The notes under the pieces: model-generated | What the model saw: only the letters and a program-made list of their open reading frames with translations | Database searches by the model: none | Told to the model about the DNA's origin: nothing | Position numbers and translations under genes: made by a program | DNA from: Dama dama | Lineage: Eukaryota > Chordata > Mammalia > Artiodactyla > Cervidae | NCBI RefSeq assembly: GCF_033118175.1 | Contig: NC_083688.1 | Location: 2,459,501 to 2,523,500 of the forward strand | DNA: 64,000 nt | Reading direction: 5' to 3' | Part shown: piece after piece, positions 11,205 through 22,875 of the stretch | Layout: each line of letters begins with the position of its first letter | Numbering within the stretch: the stretch's first letter is position 1

Positions 11205-11218
11205 TGACTCACTTCCTG
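11205..11218. promoter_or_regulatory. Overlapping AP-1/ETS composite motif
   Basis: TGACTCA (11205-11211) runs straight into ACTTCCTG (11211-11218), sharing one base. It lies in a non-repetitive part of intron 1. The match is exact; activity is inferred. Confidence 0.45.
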
Positions 11219-11329
11219 GGCCCCAGGGAGGAGAAAGGCCCTAGGGTTCCACCTCCACTGGCCAAGACAGACCTGCCCACAGCCTGCCGCCCATCCCGCC
11301 CCCAGAGCTGGCTGGAGCAAAGCCCCAAT

Positions 11330-11470
11330 CCTGCCGTGCGCCTGGTTCCCATCTTTAGGGCAGGGGCTAGTGGGAGCACCTGCCTTGCGGGGCTGGTACA
11401 TTAAATGAGTCAGCATCCGCTACGCGCTCAGCCCAAGCTCAGCTCCCAGTAAACGCTCAGTGGATGGACA
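11330..11470 (+). repeat. MIR 3' part
   Basis: ttgcggggctggtacattaa atgag, then cagtaaacgctcagtggatg: the sense MIR tail. Confidence 0.65.
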
Positions 11471-12294
11471 CTGATGAACCATGGAATGTGGGCTCTACGC
11501 TGTCTCTCCTGCCGTGGAGAATGGCCAGCTCAAGCCAGGATGGCAGGTCTGCGGGGTGGGGGTGGCCAGGGCCCCGGGCAATAGGCAGGACCCCCAGGCA
11601 CCAAGCCAGACTCCCCGCGCTTGACTCCTGGTGACACGTGGGACCGTCAACAAGCCTTTGGAGGCTTGCCTCATCTCAGAAGGACGTCTCACTGCCCCCG
11701 TGCCCAAGCTAGCGCCACACCCTGGGGCTGGCACAAGACAGGCACCTAGGATGCCCCAGCGAGTGGGGGTGGGTGCTTCTGGGAAGCCCAGCGCGGCAGC
11801 CTCCGCGTCTGCTGCAGCCCAACCCCTCCGGCTGTCGGCTAAGATTCCATCTCCTTTTCCCCATGGCAGATTCAACAAACACTTCCCAAGTGCCCACTTA
11901 GGAGCACAGGACTGAATTAAAAGGACTCTCCTCCCCTTGCAAGAGGAGCGATGAGTCTCGGGGCTCCCCCCAGGCAGGACCTCAGCCCCGTCCCCCAGGC
12001 GTGGGTCCTCAGTCCCCCACAACCCCTCAAGGGCCGGAAGATCTGGGCACCGCTGCCTCATGCCCTGAGAGTGAGGACGGAAGAGGGTGCGCACCCTGGG
12101 CTCTTGGAGAGGCATCTTCACTCTGCCCGTGAGTGAAGGGGCCCCATCTGGGCGGCCCCTGCCCACTGGTACCCAGGGCAGGAGGGAGGAAGGCAAGGCT
12201 CCACCACCACACTGAAAACACCCGTGGTCTCCAGAGAGACAGAGGCTTGTGGCTGGGGACAGGGGTGGGAGGGAGATTTGTCCCTGTCCCCCTC

Positions 12295-12930
12295 TGTACC
12301 TTTTCCTTTAATCATAGTAAAATACTCAGAAAATTTACCATGCCAACCATTTTTTAAAATTTTCTTTCTTTCTTTAGGCTGCTCTGGGTCTTGTCGCGGC
12401 ATGGGCTTTTCTCCAGCTGCGGTGAGTGGGGACCATTCTCCAGCTGTGGTGCTCGGCCTGCCCACTGTGGTGGCCTCTCTTGTTGTGGAGCACGGGCTTA
12501 GCTGCCTTGAGGCGGGGGGGTCTTCCCGGACTAGGGATCAAACCCGTGTCTCTTGTATTGGCAGGCGGAGTCTTTACCCCGAGCCACCAGGGAAGCCACC
12601 TTAACCCCTGCTAAGTGAGCAGTTCAGTGGCATTAGGCATGTTCCCACTGCAGTGTAGCCATCACCTCCACGCAAAACCAGAATTCTGCCCCCAGTAAAC
12701 AATAACTCCGCCGTCCCCCTCCCCCAGACCCTGGCAACCACCATTCTACTTCCCATCCCCAGGAATCTGACTGCCCTAGGCCCTTCACATAAGTGGAATC
12801 AGACGGCATTTGTCTTATCGAGACCGGCTCATTGCCCTCAGCACAACGTCCTCAACGTTCATGTCTGTTGTAGCGTGCGTCTGAATTTCTTCTCCTGTAT
12901 CTTTTTAAACTTTCAATCATGTAACGCGTC
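12295..12930 (-). mobile_element. Old L1M 3' end, split by a SINE
   Basis: Antisense L1M words continue across the SINE: aaaatttaccatgccaacca before it and gagcagttcagtggcattag after it, then accctggcaaccaccattct and cacataagtggaatcaga. Confidence 0.8.
12352..12602 (-). repeat. tRNA-derived SINE (CHR-type, long form)
   Basis: Antisense copy: ggctgctctgggtcttgtcg, cttgttgtggagcacggg, actagggatcaaacccgtgt and the head gccaccagggaagcca. Same family as the copies at 51066 and 58054. Inserted in an L1M. Confidence 0.82.
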
Positions 12931-13033
12931 AACTAGTCAAGAAAATCAAAGTCATTAAGACAAAAATACCCACTCGTTTTCCCTTTGTTTTAAATTGCCC
13001 CAGTATTTTACAATGATTACACAAGAAACAGAA

Positions 13034-13095
13034 AGAAAAAAAAAAAAAAAAAAAACAGGTAAGCCAACAAACAAAAAAACAAACAAAAAACCAAG
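13034..13095 (+). repeat. A-rich low-complexity tract
   Basis: A long adenine run followed by repeated aaacaaaaa. Confidence 0.8.
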
Positions 13096-13354
13096 AAATG
13101 TGTGCTTTCCCCACTTAACACATGGCAAGCACCCTTCCCAGCAGGTAATACAGTGGGTGACCATGAATCTCCTGGGTCCTGCATCTTGGTACACACAGAT
13201 TTGCATATTGATCCAGTTATCTCCATGGAGTGGGTTGCTGGGTCAAGGGTTCCAGTGTGGAAAAGACTTCTCTGACCCTCAAAAGTGCTGGGTGTGACAA
13301 GGCTGTTCTCTCACGGGGCTCAGCCGCTGCCCACGGAGCCAAAGAAAAAGCTGG

Positions 13355-13420
13355 GTCCTCACCCCAGCTCAGCAGCAAGACTGTTCTGTGCCTCAGTTTC
13401 CCGATTAGTCAAATAGTCCA
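13355..13420 (+). repeat. MIR fragment
   Basis: ctgttctgtgcctcagtttc, the sense MIR core. Confidence 0.6.
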
Positions 13421-13719
13421 AAGGTTGCCCCTCCATTGGATGGAGGAAGACCCCATCATAGATACTGTCCTTCCTCACCCTCACTGGGGTGGTACTCTGC
13501 CTTCGCCAAGGAGCCAGGGCCGGGCGATCAGGCTTGTCTGAGAAACAGGCCCCGTCACCTCTCTTCCAAAAGGGCAGACGTTCCCACCGTGTGTGTGATA
13601 AGCCCCGGAGCAAGTGGCCACACGTGAGGGTGGGGAAGACATGCCCCCGGCGCGTCCGGCCCCAGGCGTGCCACGCCGCGTCACACCTTGAAACCTTTGC
13701 CTGTACCCGTGCACTCTGC

Positions 13720-14015
13720 CAGGAAGTCTCCCTCTACATGCCCGCTTCGTCATTTGCCAACTTCAGGACTCAGCCTGTATACCCCCTCCTCCAGGAAGCC
13801 TTCCTTGGCTCCTTGGTCAGGATCAAGTGCCCCTTGTCTGTGTTCCAGAGACCCTGGTCACTCGCTACTGAGGTTGTCTGTCCACCTGTTGGTTTCCCCT
13901 ACTTAACTCAGCCCTTGTAAGACGAGACTCTGGCTCCCAGCTGCAACCCCAGAGCGCAGCTTGGAGCCTGGCACAGTAGGCACCAGATAAATGTTCGCTG
14001 GATAAAGGGTCCCTG
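13720..14015 (+). repeat. L2 LINE 3' end
   Basis: cctcctccaggaagccttcc, then gagcctggcacagtaggcac and gataaatgttcgctggat, the L2 3' end in sense order. Confidence 0.78.
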
Positions 14016-14724
14016 GAAAGGTCACCTGCAGGGCCTTCCCTAAGAGGCCACTCTGGAGTCGGCCCCACACCTACTCCCTGCGGGGCCCTGGACACAACCG
14101 CCCCGCCGCTCCCCAACCCCAGCCTCAGTTTCCCCACACGACTCCGCAGTCCCCGCCAGCTCTCCTGCTCCCCACCCGTACGCCAGGCCCACCTCTCACG
14201 GGGCAGACGGTGGGCAGGTTAGCACTCACAGCCCTCCGTCCCTAGGACTCAGCCTGTCTGCCTGGGCCTGGCAGGGCGGACGCCCACCCAACCCCCACCC
14301 CTAGGGTCAGCAGCTCTCCGCCTCGGGGACTCCATCTCTTGTTCAAGTCCAGGAGCCAGGAGGGGACCCAGGCAGCCAGACCAAGGAGCGGGAGGCCCCG
14401 GGGGTCTGTGACCGGGAGGCTAGGGGAGCCCCACCCAAGGACATGTTTATAGCTTGGAGGAAAAACAGCAACTCCCAAGGCTATTTTGGAAACCTAATGT
14501 GCACTTTGGGCCTCTCTGTTGTTTATGTCGAGGGCCCGTGCCGCCCTGCAGGTAAACGCACGGCCTGCGGGTCTGCAACTCAAGGCCATGATCCCGCCAG
14601 GCCCATATCACTACTCATACCACGCCCAGCACACTTGGACCAGCAAGGGGCGGGCAGCCAAGCAGAGCCCAGGAGGCAGGAGTTGGCACACACCCTGTTC
14701 TGGGTTCACACCAAGGCCCTGCAG

Positions 14725-14830
14725 TCTTGAGCAAGTTGCCGCTCCGGGCCTCAGTGGAACCTTCTGTGAAATGGGAAGGAATGACCCCCTCTGGGATTAA
14801 ATGAGGGCTGGCAAGAATAAACAAGCTCCA
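14725..14830 (+). repeat. MIR fragment
   Basis: gtcttgagcaagttgccgct, gggcctcagtggaaccttct and gggattaaatgagggctggc. Confidence 0.72.
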
Positions 14831-14894
14831 GGTGTAATAAAAAAAAAAACAACGCAGAACATGGGTCCCCAGCACCTCAGAATGGGAACGTACA

Positions 14895-15025
14895 GAAGCC
14901 CAGGCCTTTGCGCATGAGGAGCCCGAAGCTCAGAGGAGTGAAGCAGCGTGCCCGAGGTCACACAGCCAGGCAGTGGCGGGGGGTGCTGGAACCCAGAACC
15001 TGCGCTTCCTGCCAAGCCCCTGCTG
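14895..15025 (-). repeat. MIR
   Basis: Antisense words gaagctcagaggagtgaagc and gcccgaggtcacacagccag. Confidence 0.82.
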
Positions 15026-15328
15026 GGGGGGGAGGACAGCCCCGAGCAGTCCTCAGGGAGGGAGGGAGGGAGAGCGACGAGGACCCGGGAACCAACCACA
15101 GGCACACGGGAGGCTGGCACGTAGCGGACGGAGCGCGGCCCACCGCCCGGCCCTCCCTGCGGGCCGGTGTCCTTGCCACGGCTGCCCGGGAAGGCCGTGG
15201 GCCTCAGCGGGCAGGCCATGAGACCTGGTCCCCTCCGCCGAGCGGGACTAGTGACCACACACAGCTCAAGGGGACGGACGCCTGACCTTACACCAGCCGC
15301 CAGCCACCACGCAGCCTGACGTGCAACT

Positions 15329-15453
15329 GTTTTTTTTTTTTTTTTGACTGCCCTGCTCAGCATGAGGGATCTCCGCTCCCCGGACAGAGACTGAACCCCC
15401 TGCAGGAGAAGCACGGAGTCTTAACCACTGGACCACCAGGGAAGTCCCCCTGA
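15329..15453 (-). repeat. tRNA-derived SINE, short copy
   Basis: Poly-T at 15331-15346 is the tail of a minus-oriented copy; the head is aaccactggaccaccaggga and gtccccctgac. The middle part is shortened. Confidence 0.85.
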
Positions 15454-15499
15454 CATTCAACTTGATGTGAACCAGTGGGCAGGACATTGGGGCTCCCCC

Positions 15500-15545
15500 A
15501 ACACACACAGATACACACACACAGACACACAGCTACACACAGAGC
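15500..15545 (+). repeat. CA-rich tract
   Basis: Interrupted (AC)n with gata/gaca variants. Confidence 0.75.
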
Positions 15546-15644
15546 ATTCCTCCCACCCATCCACAGGGCTGGGGTACGCCTCTCAGAGGAGAGAGAGAGG
15601 TCTAAAAGAGCAGAGACGCTTCTGCGACAGTAACACCCCAGCAG

Positions 15645-15735
15645 AGCACCTTATAGGAGCCGCGAGCCTCCTCATCCCCATTCTGCCAACGGGGACACTG
15701 AGGCTCGGAGAGGTAAGGTGACTTATCCAGGTCTC
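15645..15735 (-). repeat. MIR fragment
   Basis: ctgccaacggggacactgag, then gctcggagaggtaaggtgac. Confidence 0.7.
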
Positions 15736-15759
15736 ATAATCGTAATAGTTAACAACATG

Positions 15760-15960
15760 AAGTGTTAGGGTGTGACAGGCACTATCAACTCATTTAATCC
15801 TCGCTCATTTAATCCTGCCTTATGAGGTAGATGCTACTAAGCAGGCCCATTTTACAGATGAGGAAACTGAGGCACAGGGGAGTGAAGCCACGTGGGCAAG
15901 GTCACAGAGCTCAGAAGTGGTCCAGGCACTCTGGCTCCAGAGCCCAGACCCAAAACCATC
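15760..15960 (-). repeat. MIR, near full length
   Basis: tatgaggtagatgctactaa, attttacagatgaggaaact and gggcaaggtcacagagctca in antisense order; one of the best preserved MIRs here. Confidence 0.88.
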
Positions 15961-16111
15961 AGACACACCCGCCTCTGTACGGAGCCGCAGATGCTGCGGG
16001 AGAACACGGGTCTCTCTGACCCCAGGGCCCAGGTGCCCTTCCCTGGGCCACATGGCCTCGTGACGAGAAGGAGAAGGTCAGGGAGTGGGACCTCAGTCTC
16101 CCAGGGGTCAG

Positions 16112-16326
16112 TGAGTGAGTGTGAGTGCTCGGTCATGGCCGACTCTTCATGACCCCCTGGACTGTGGCCCACCAGGCTCCTCTGTCCATGGGATTCTCCA
16201 GGCAAGACTACTGGAGTGGGTTGCCATGCCCTCCTCCAGGGGATCTTCCCGACCCAGGGACTGAACCCGCATCTCTTGTGTCTCCTGCATTGACAGGTGG
16301 ATCCATTACCACCAGTGGGAAGCCCC
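16112..16326 (-). repeat. Bov-tA-type SINE
   Basis: Antisense full-length copy: gactcttcatgaccccctgg, ctgtccatgggattctccag and gactgaacccgcatctcttg. Confidence 0.92.
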
Positions 16327-16834
16327 GTCAGGGGTCCGAATGGGCACCCAGTTCAGCGGGCACCCCCTTCAAGCTGTCAGAGCGAAGCACAGAGGCCCCC
16401 ATCCTGGGCCCCGCTGGGTCCTGACAGAGTGGCCCCCAGAGCGAGGGTCTCCTAGGCCTGCCCACCCCCAGGACCCTCAGATGGGCAGGGCTAAGGAGCC
16501 TCCAGTCCCCCACGCTGCCCAAATCCTGCCCGGTCCTCAGCCCAGGGGGAGGCAGAGGGTCACCAATCCCAGCCCTGCCCAGGGACCAGCAGAGATTCCC
16601 TTCTCAACTCAAACCCATCTGGGGCTTCTGTTCCCCCCAGACTTGGTGCTCCAGCCACACGATGCCTGGACTCAACAAGAAGCCAAGAAGGAGACGGTCC
16701 AAGGCTGAGGGACAGGAAGCAGGAGCCTTGGGGTGGCAGGGGAGAAGACCCCACACACAGCCACACTGCGGCCCCTTATCTCAACCCTGATGTCAACAGA
16801 CAGACTCAGCCACTCCCCAGCGGGTGGCCTGGTA

Positions 16835-16955
16835 AAAGTGACTCTGCTTCTCGGAACCTCAGTTTCCTCATCTATAAAATGGGGTAACAATACCTACCTC
16901 ACTGGGTTGTGAAGATACACAAGATCGTGAACACCAAGCGTCTCACATTACTTTT
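16835..16955 (+). repeat. MIR
   Basis: aacctcagtttcctcatcta, taaaatggggtaacaatacc and tacctcactgggttgtgaag. Confidence 0.85.
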
Positions 16956-17084
16956 CACCTTAGCGGGCAGACCTCAATTCCAGCTGCTGGGAATGGGGGT
17001 TGGGGGGCGGGGGGGTTGTTGTTTCAGGGTCCAGGGTTCTGGGCTTGACTGCGATGCACCATTCTGCCCCTCAGAGGCTTCATT

Positions 17085-17180
17085 CTCTGGGTCCTTCTCC
17101 CCAGTGCTGGGGCTGGGGCACTTGGTATCCAAGTAGCCAGCACATGCAGGCCCTCAACCCGTTTGCGCGCTGGATGAATG
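17085..17180 (+). repeat. Possible L2 3' end
   Basis: Ends with ctggatgaatgaatgagc, the form of an L2 tail, but the rest is weak. Confidence 0.4.
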
Positions 17181-18000
17181 AATGAGCCTGTGGACTGGAG
17201 TCCCGCGAGCAGCCGCAAGCAGGCCTGGGTGCGTGTCCCGCTCTGCCCGCATCCCAGGCGGTCCAGGGACCCATTTGCACAAGGAAGCTCTGACCACCCC
17301 TGGGTGCTCAGGCTCTCTCTCCGCCAGCCACCCACTCCGGGCAGCCTGCCAGGGGTGGGCCCTTTCCCAACCTGCCGGCCTCCCAGGGACAGACGGCCGG
17401 TCCACGCCCACCCCAGCAGGCCCACAAAGGCAGCAGGCAGCCTCCTCCTGGTGACTTGGCCTTGGGACAGATGGATCTTGGTGTGACGTCTGCCAAGCCA
17501 GATGGCCTGGCTGCTTTAAGGGGCCAGGATACCAGCTGGGAGTCCTGCCCCAGCAGGCAGGGCTCTTAACCCCTTCCTGCCCCGGCCACGGGACTCAGCG
17601 TCCCCCTGACCCCTAATCACTGTCCCTAACAGTGAGGCCTCCTGCCCTCCAGCCTCAGAGGTGAGGGGCCTCCCAGGGAGGGTCAGAGAGGCCGTGGAGT
17701 GAAAGGGAGCCGCAGAGCAGATGGGAGTGGAGGCAGTCCCACTGCTCGGCTCAGAGGCAGGCCCGGCCCGCCAGGAGTCTGCCAATCCAGAGGGCGGGCA
17801 GGAGGGTGCTGGATCCTGGCTGGGGAGCCCCAGGGAGCCAGCTGCCTCGCTTCCAGGATGCCCATCTGGGCAGAGACTGCCAGATCCGAAGGCCGTCAGC
17901 TACCTTTATCAGGCAGAAAAACCCACTCCCCGAGACAATCACCCAGAAACAGCACTGGCCTGCGAAGGAGGAGCCCCAACCCCAGCCGTCTGACTGAACG

Positions 18001-18070
18001 GCGGCAGACACGCTGCTCGACCTCTCTGCGCCTCAGTCTCCCCATCAGGAAAGGTGGGCCCGGGAGATCC
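18001..18070 (+). repeat. MIR core fragment
   Basis: ctgcgcctcagtctccccat. Confidence 0.6.
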
Positions 18071-18864
18071 CTGGGCTCCAGGGCCACTTTCCGCTCAGAG
18101 GGCGCGATGACTCCAGGAGAAGGAATGTGCCTCCTCCCCTCCCCACCCCCAGGAACTCGTGGAATCCTGGAGGGACCAGTCAGATCATTTCTCCATGAAG
18201 AGCATGTCCCAACCACGACCAGAGCGCAGGCATGAGTCAAGAGGACTTCAGGCAGGAAGAAGGGAAGCTTCTGGGATTCAGACGGGGACTGATGCAGCCT
18301 GCAGAAGACGGGGAGGGTCTTCACCAGGCAGTGCCCCACCCAACCCCCTACTGGACAAAAGGCTAAACAAGAGGAAATGTAGCACATGGGATCAGGGCCA
18401 GAGACCAGGAAGTGTTTCCCAACGGAAGAGGCTACAAGGATGCAATTACAGAAGATGCCTCGAGGGGAAGGCTCTGGAATGTCCTTCCCAGGCAGTAAAA
18501 TCTCTAATGGGATTTGCAGAGGTCCTACCCTCAAGACAAGAGAGGAACAGATGACCGCTAGCGACCCTCTGCAGACAGCAAGCCAGTCTCCACAGCAAAG
18601 CAGGGCCTCAGAGGCTCTGCACTTGGGTGCCCGGCCAACCTGATGTTCCAGGTGAACAATGGAGTCATCTCAGGGCACGGCACAGCCAGGTTCAGCTGCG
18701 GCCTGGGGCCTGCATGCCAGTCCAACCAGCATCTCAGGACAGAGGCTGCAGAGGACTTGAGAAAAGCCCAAGAACGCATCAAAACAACCGAGGAGGGAAG
18801 GACAGGGCCAGAGGGCTCCCAGCCAGGAGTGGGAGCCACCTGTCAGCCCATCAGAGATGCAAAA

Positions 18865-18960
18865 ACATGGGACTGGGGTCCACAGACGTGGCTCCGAGTC
18901 CCAAGTCTGCCACCAACATTGAGTATAACCTTCAGCAAGTGACTACTCCTCTGAAAAGTG
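18865..18960 (+). repeat. MIR fragment
   Basis: ggctccgagtcccaagtctg and taaccttcagcaagtgacta follow the sense MIR order. Confidence 0.6.
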
Positions 18961-19100
18961 CGTGTTAGGGGAGAAATCAAACATCTCTAAGGACTCTTGC
19001 AGCTCTGATTTAACAGTCATTTGGCGAACTCCCTAAGGATAGGAGTCTGCCATCATCCCCAGAAGCCAAACATAGGGCCAAGTACAAGCACTCTAAAAAT

Positions 19101-19909
19101 GGTGGATGGATGGATGAAGGGATGGATAAATAGAGAGGGGGATGGATGGATGGAGGGAAGAAGGGATGGATGGATGAATAGAGAGACAGATGATGGATAG
19201 ATGGATGGGTAAATGGATGGATGCATGGATGGATGGATGGATGGATGGATGGATGAACAAATAGAAACAGATGATGGATGGATGGATGGATGGATGGATG
19301 AATAAATAGAGAGATGATGGTTGGATGGATGGATGGATGGAAGGGTGGATGGATGGATGAATAGAGAGATGATGGATAGATGGATGGGTAAAGAGATAGA
19401 TGGATGGATAAATGGATGGATGGGTGGATGGATGGATGGATGAATAGAGAGATGATGAATAGATAGATGGATAAATGGATGGATGGGTGGATGGATAAAT
19501 GGATGGATGGATGGATGAATAGAGACAGATGATGGATGGATGAATGGAAGGGTGGATAGATGGATGAATAAATAGAGATAATGGATAGATGGATGGGTAA
19601 ATAGATAGATGGATGGATGGGTGGATGGATGGATGGATGAATAGAGAGATGATTAGATAGATGGATAAATGGATGGATGGGTGGATGGATAAATGGATGG
19701 ATGGATGAATAGAGACAGATGATGGATGGATGAATGGAAGGGTGGATGAAAGGGTGGATGGATAGATGAATAAATAGAGAGATAGATGATGGATGGATGG
19801 ATGGATAAATGGATGGATGGATGGATGGATGGATGGATGAATAAATAGATGATGGATGGATGGATGGGTAAATGGAAGGATGGATGGAAAGGTGGATGGA
19901 TGGATGATT
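19101..19909 (+). repeat. GGAT-type simple repeat array with higher-order units
   Basis: About 810 bp of (ATGG)n with variants such as gataaatg, gaatagagag and gggtggat. The variants are ordered: the word ggatagatggatgggtaaa starts at 19195, 19374 and 19583, and tgaatagagagat at 19358, 19441 and 19638, so 180-210 bp blocks were themselves duplicated. A long open frame of repeated His-Pro-Ser-Ile on the minus strand is a by-product. Confidence 0.95.
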
Positions 19910-20269
19910 AAGTGGAGGAGTTCCTGAAAAAGAAGAGCAGAAGGTCTTTGGCGTCTGCTGTTACAATTCCTTACTCTTGCCCTCAAGGCCTCCCTGGAAC
20001 CACCTTCCCAGGATACAAACCTCCCAGCATCCAACCCCTCTTCTCTAATTTGTACAGAGAGGTGCACACAGCTACAGGCACATACTTAAATATGCAACAG
20101 GCTCCAAGCACTGTGACCCAACTCTGAATCCTGAGAATGGAGGCTCTGGTTCCCAAAAGCCATGAGACTTGTCTGCTCCAGTCTCCCCCCCGGGAGCCTT
20201 CACCTCCTGAAGCACCCACCCAAAGCTGGGTCTGGAACGAGGCTGGACAGTGGTGGAAGCCCAGTGACA

Positions 20270-20415
20270 ATCCTCTAAGACCCAAGTTCACACACCAGCT
20301 CTGCCCCTTTTCTGGCCGTGGCAAGTGACAAGTCACTTCACCTGTGGAGACTCGGTTTCCCCATCTATACGGCGGGCACAACCACATCTACCCTTCGGGA
20401 GTCTTGTGAAGTTTA
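20270..20415 (+). repeat. MIR
   Basis: cacaccagctctgccccttt, gtggcaagtgacaagtcact and gtttccccatctatacggcg. Confidence 0.75.
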
Positions 20416-21484
20416 AGAATCTTGTGCAGTGTAAAAAAAAAAAAAAAAAACGGCTGTGAAGTTTTAAACTGTATCAGCCACACGGGATGCTCTCGGGGCA
20501 CCGTGAGGGGAATCTTACGGGGTTCCAAGATCCTGGCTTCCTTCTAGGAGGAGGTGAGGACGGGCCAAGCCTCCCAGGACGTCTCTGCTTGGGCCCTGTG
20601 ATCCCTTCCACCTCATTTCCCACCTTGGGGGTGGGTGATGGCCAGGACATAAGCCCAGCAGAAGCTACAAAGCGGCCTTTGTCTAGGAGACGAAACCCTA
20701 AACCGGCTGCCTTGACGTCAACCCTGGGAAACCAGTGCCAGGACAGCCTTCAACATCACCCCTCTGCCAAGGTCTGGGAGTGAGGGCTTCACCCACAAGC
20801 CCTTGAAGAGATAGACTGTGGGCTCACAAGAACCTGGAAGCCACCTTCCCGTGGCTTTAAGAAGGAACAGCTGCCCCAGGGACCCCTGCGGTGCAAGACA
20901 GGACTTGACCCCCGTCTCCCTGTATCTCAGGCCAAGGGCCGGGACCAGGAACGTGTACCCATTCCTCAGCCTGGGAGACTGAGTCCGGGAGTCAGAGGTG
21001 GGACGTATCCTAGAAGAGCCCACCAGGTCCAGGTTGGAGTTCTAGCTCTGCCCCTCTACACGACGAGACGTCAGGACAGGGCTGAGACCTCCTGAGGCCG
21101 CCTCCGCATCGAGGGTGCTGGGACTTAGGAGGCAGGGACAGAGGTGGCAAGACCACGTCCAGCAAGGCCCCAGGGGGCCACAGGGTCCGGGCCACACACC
21201 GTGCTGGCTGCAGCCTCGAGGGCCAGGTCTTGCCCCACAGTGACCCTCTGCTGACAGCCTGCTGGGGAGGACAGGGGATGTGACCTCCTCCTGGCCGGTC
21301 AAGCGTGAGGCTGGGCTGGGGAAGGGAAGTGCTCTGAACACAAAGGCCGCTCTGCAGCCGGAAGCGGGAGGGAGGAGTCTGCGCTCATTGTGTGGGCCTG
21401 GGGGCTGGGAGGCAGGGCCGGGTTGAGACAGCGGCACGGAGCCGCAGCAGCTCAGGGGCCTGCACCACACTCGGCCCCCGGTGT

Positions 21485-21612
21485 GCCCACCTCACTGAAG
21501 CCTCATTACACCCACGGGCCAGGGCTGTCAGCCCCACTTTACAGATGAGAAAACTGAGGCCCGGGGTGGTGATGCGAAGCCCAGGCAGTCCCACGCCAGG
21601 AGCAGAGCTCCC
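21485..21612 (-). repeat. MIR
   Basis: actttacagatgagaaaact, then gaggcccggggtggtgatgc. Confidence 0.82.
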
Positions 21613-21689
21613 ACCCAAGTGAAAGCCCTGATCGCAGGCTGACAGGATAACCAAGGAAGAGGGAACAAATCATTTCTTTTTAAATCCCC

Positions 21690-21968
21690 ATGGATCAACC
21701 CTGAACATTCATCGGAAGGACTGATGCTAAAGCTGAAGCTCCAATACTTTGATCGCCTGATAGGAAGAGCCAACTCACTGGAAAAGACCCTGATGCTGGG
21801 AAAGATTGAAGGTGGGAGGAGAAGGGGACGACAGAGGATGAGATGGTTGGATGCCACCACTGAGCAAACTCCAGGAGATAGTGAAGGACAGAGAAGCCTG
21901 GTATGCTGCAGTCCATGGGGTCACAAGGAGTCAGACATGACTTAACGAGTGAACGACATGAACAACAA
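21690..21968 (+). mobile_element. BovB LINE 3' end, 5'-truncated
   Basis: Sense BovB tail: ggaaggactgatgctaaagc, gaaaagaccctgatgctggg, gacgacagaggatgagatgg and cagtccatggggtcacaagg. About 280 bp of the 3' end; encodes only the end of ORF2. Confidence 0.9.
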
Positions 21969-22384
21969 TGGATGTATTATGCCTTAAGACCCAGAAAGGA
22001 ACAACCTATAAATTAGGGATCCCCTGAACTCAGCATCAGGTTAATCCTGGCTTGTCTGTAGCCTGGTGAGCGTCAGCCTGTCTCCCAACATGAATGAGTC
22101 CTAATGTTGTAAATGTCGGTATTTTGATTTAAAGGCAAGTGTAAAACCAGTTGCAATGTAATATTAAGATTTTCCATAGAAAATTTTATAAACATACTAT
22201 TTGTCAGGCACAGCCGCAGCCTGGGGACTCAAGAAGCATGGTCTTTGTGGGGACTGGGGGATCAGCCTTTATAGTTTACCGAATTCCTCACTATGGGCAA
22301 AGTCCTCAGACCTCCAACTCCAGGGCTCACCCCAGAGAAGAGGGGACGGGAATGGCCCTCACTGGGCCAGGCTCACCAACAATG

Positions 22385-22480
22385 CTGTGGGTCTCACCAT
22401 CCCATTTTATACCAGAGGAAACCGAGGCACAGAGAAACGCACAGCTGAGCCCACAGCTGGCAGACAGGGTCGGCAGGTCA
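22385..22480 (-). repeat. MIR fragment
   Basis: cccattttataccagaggaa then accgaggcacagagaaacgc. Confidence 0.7.
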
Positions 22481-22744
22481 GCCCACATCCCGGGACGCCA
22501 GCATCAGGCCGAGTTCAGGGAGGTGCGTCCTGTTACAGGGAGACGAACCCAAGACGACCTCGGACATCTCCGTTGCAGCTCTGGAGCACTGGGGACCCGG
22601 CTGTCTGGCCAAGGGGCAGAGTTCATTTGGTCTCTGTGGGCGCCACCTTGACAGGCCCCAAGAGCTCTTCACTCTAAACTCTCTGACCTCTGGGAGCTTT
22701 CCAAACCCCTCCTTAAAGGACCAGCAGGCCCCAGGATCCCCTAG

Positions 22745-22875
22745 CCCAAGGCTTTCAAAGGAACCCTGTTTAGGGGAGCTGGGCTCTAGCCCCTACTATG
22801 CTATGTGACCTCAGGAGAGCTGCTCTCCTTCTCCGGGCCTCACTTTTCTCATCTGTAAAATGGCCAGGGGTATTT
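22745..22875 (+). repeat. MIR
   Basis: ctatgtgacctcaggagagc, cctcacttttctcatctgta and aaatggcc. Confidence 0.8.

Larger units (their letters stand above)
9986..19100. other. Single-copy intron stretches, 10-19 kb
   Basis: The stretches 9986-10899, 11471-12289, 12931-13354 (with an A-rich tract at 13034-13095), 14016-14724, 15026-15328, 16327-16834, 17181-18000 and 18071-18864 hold no gene or clear repeat. Two TGTTTAT (forkhead-like) words flank a GC-poor island at 14440-14530. A G-rich run lies at 16994-17018. Confidence 0.55.

Noticed and set aside
19101..19909. Possible CRISPR-like array
   Set aside because: Repeats are 4 bp simple-sequence units without spacers, in a mammalian intron.
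19093..20067. 324-codon minus-strand frame of repeated His-Pro-Ser-Ile
   Set aside because: It is the translation of the GGAT-type simple repeat, which stays open because the unit contains no stop; not a gene.
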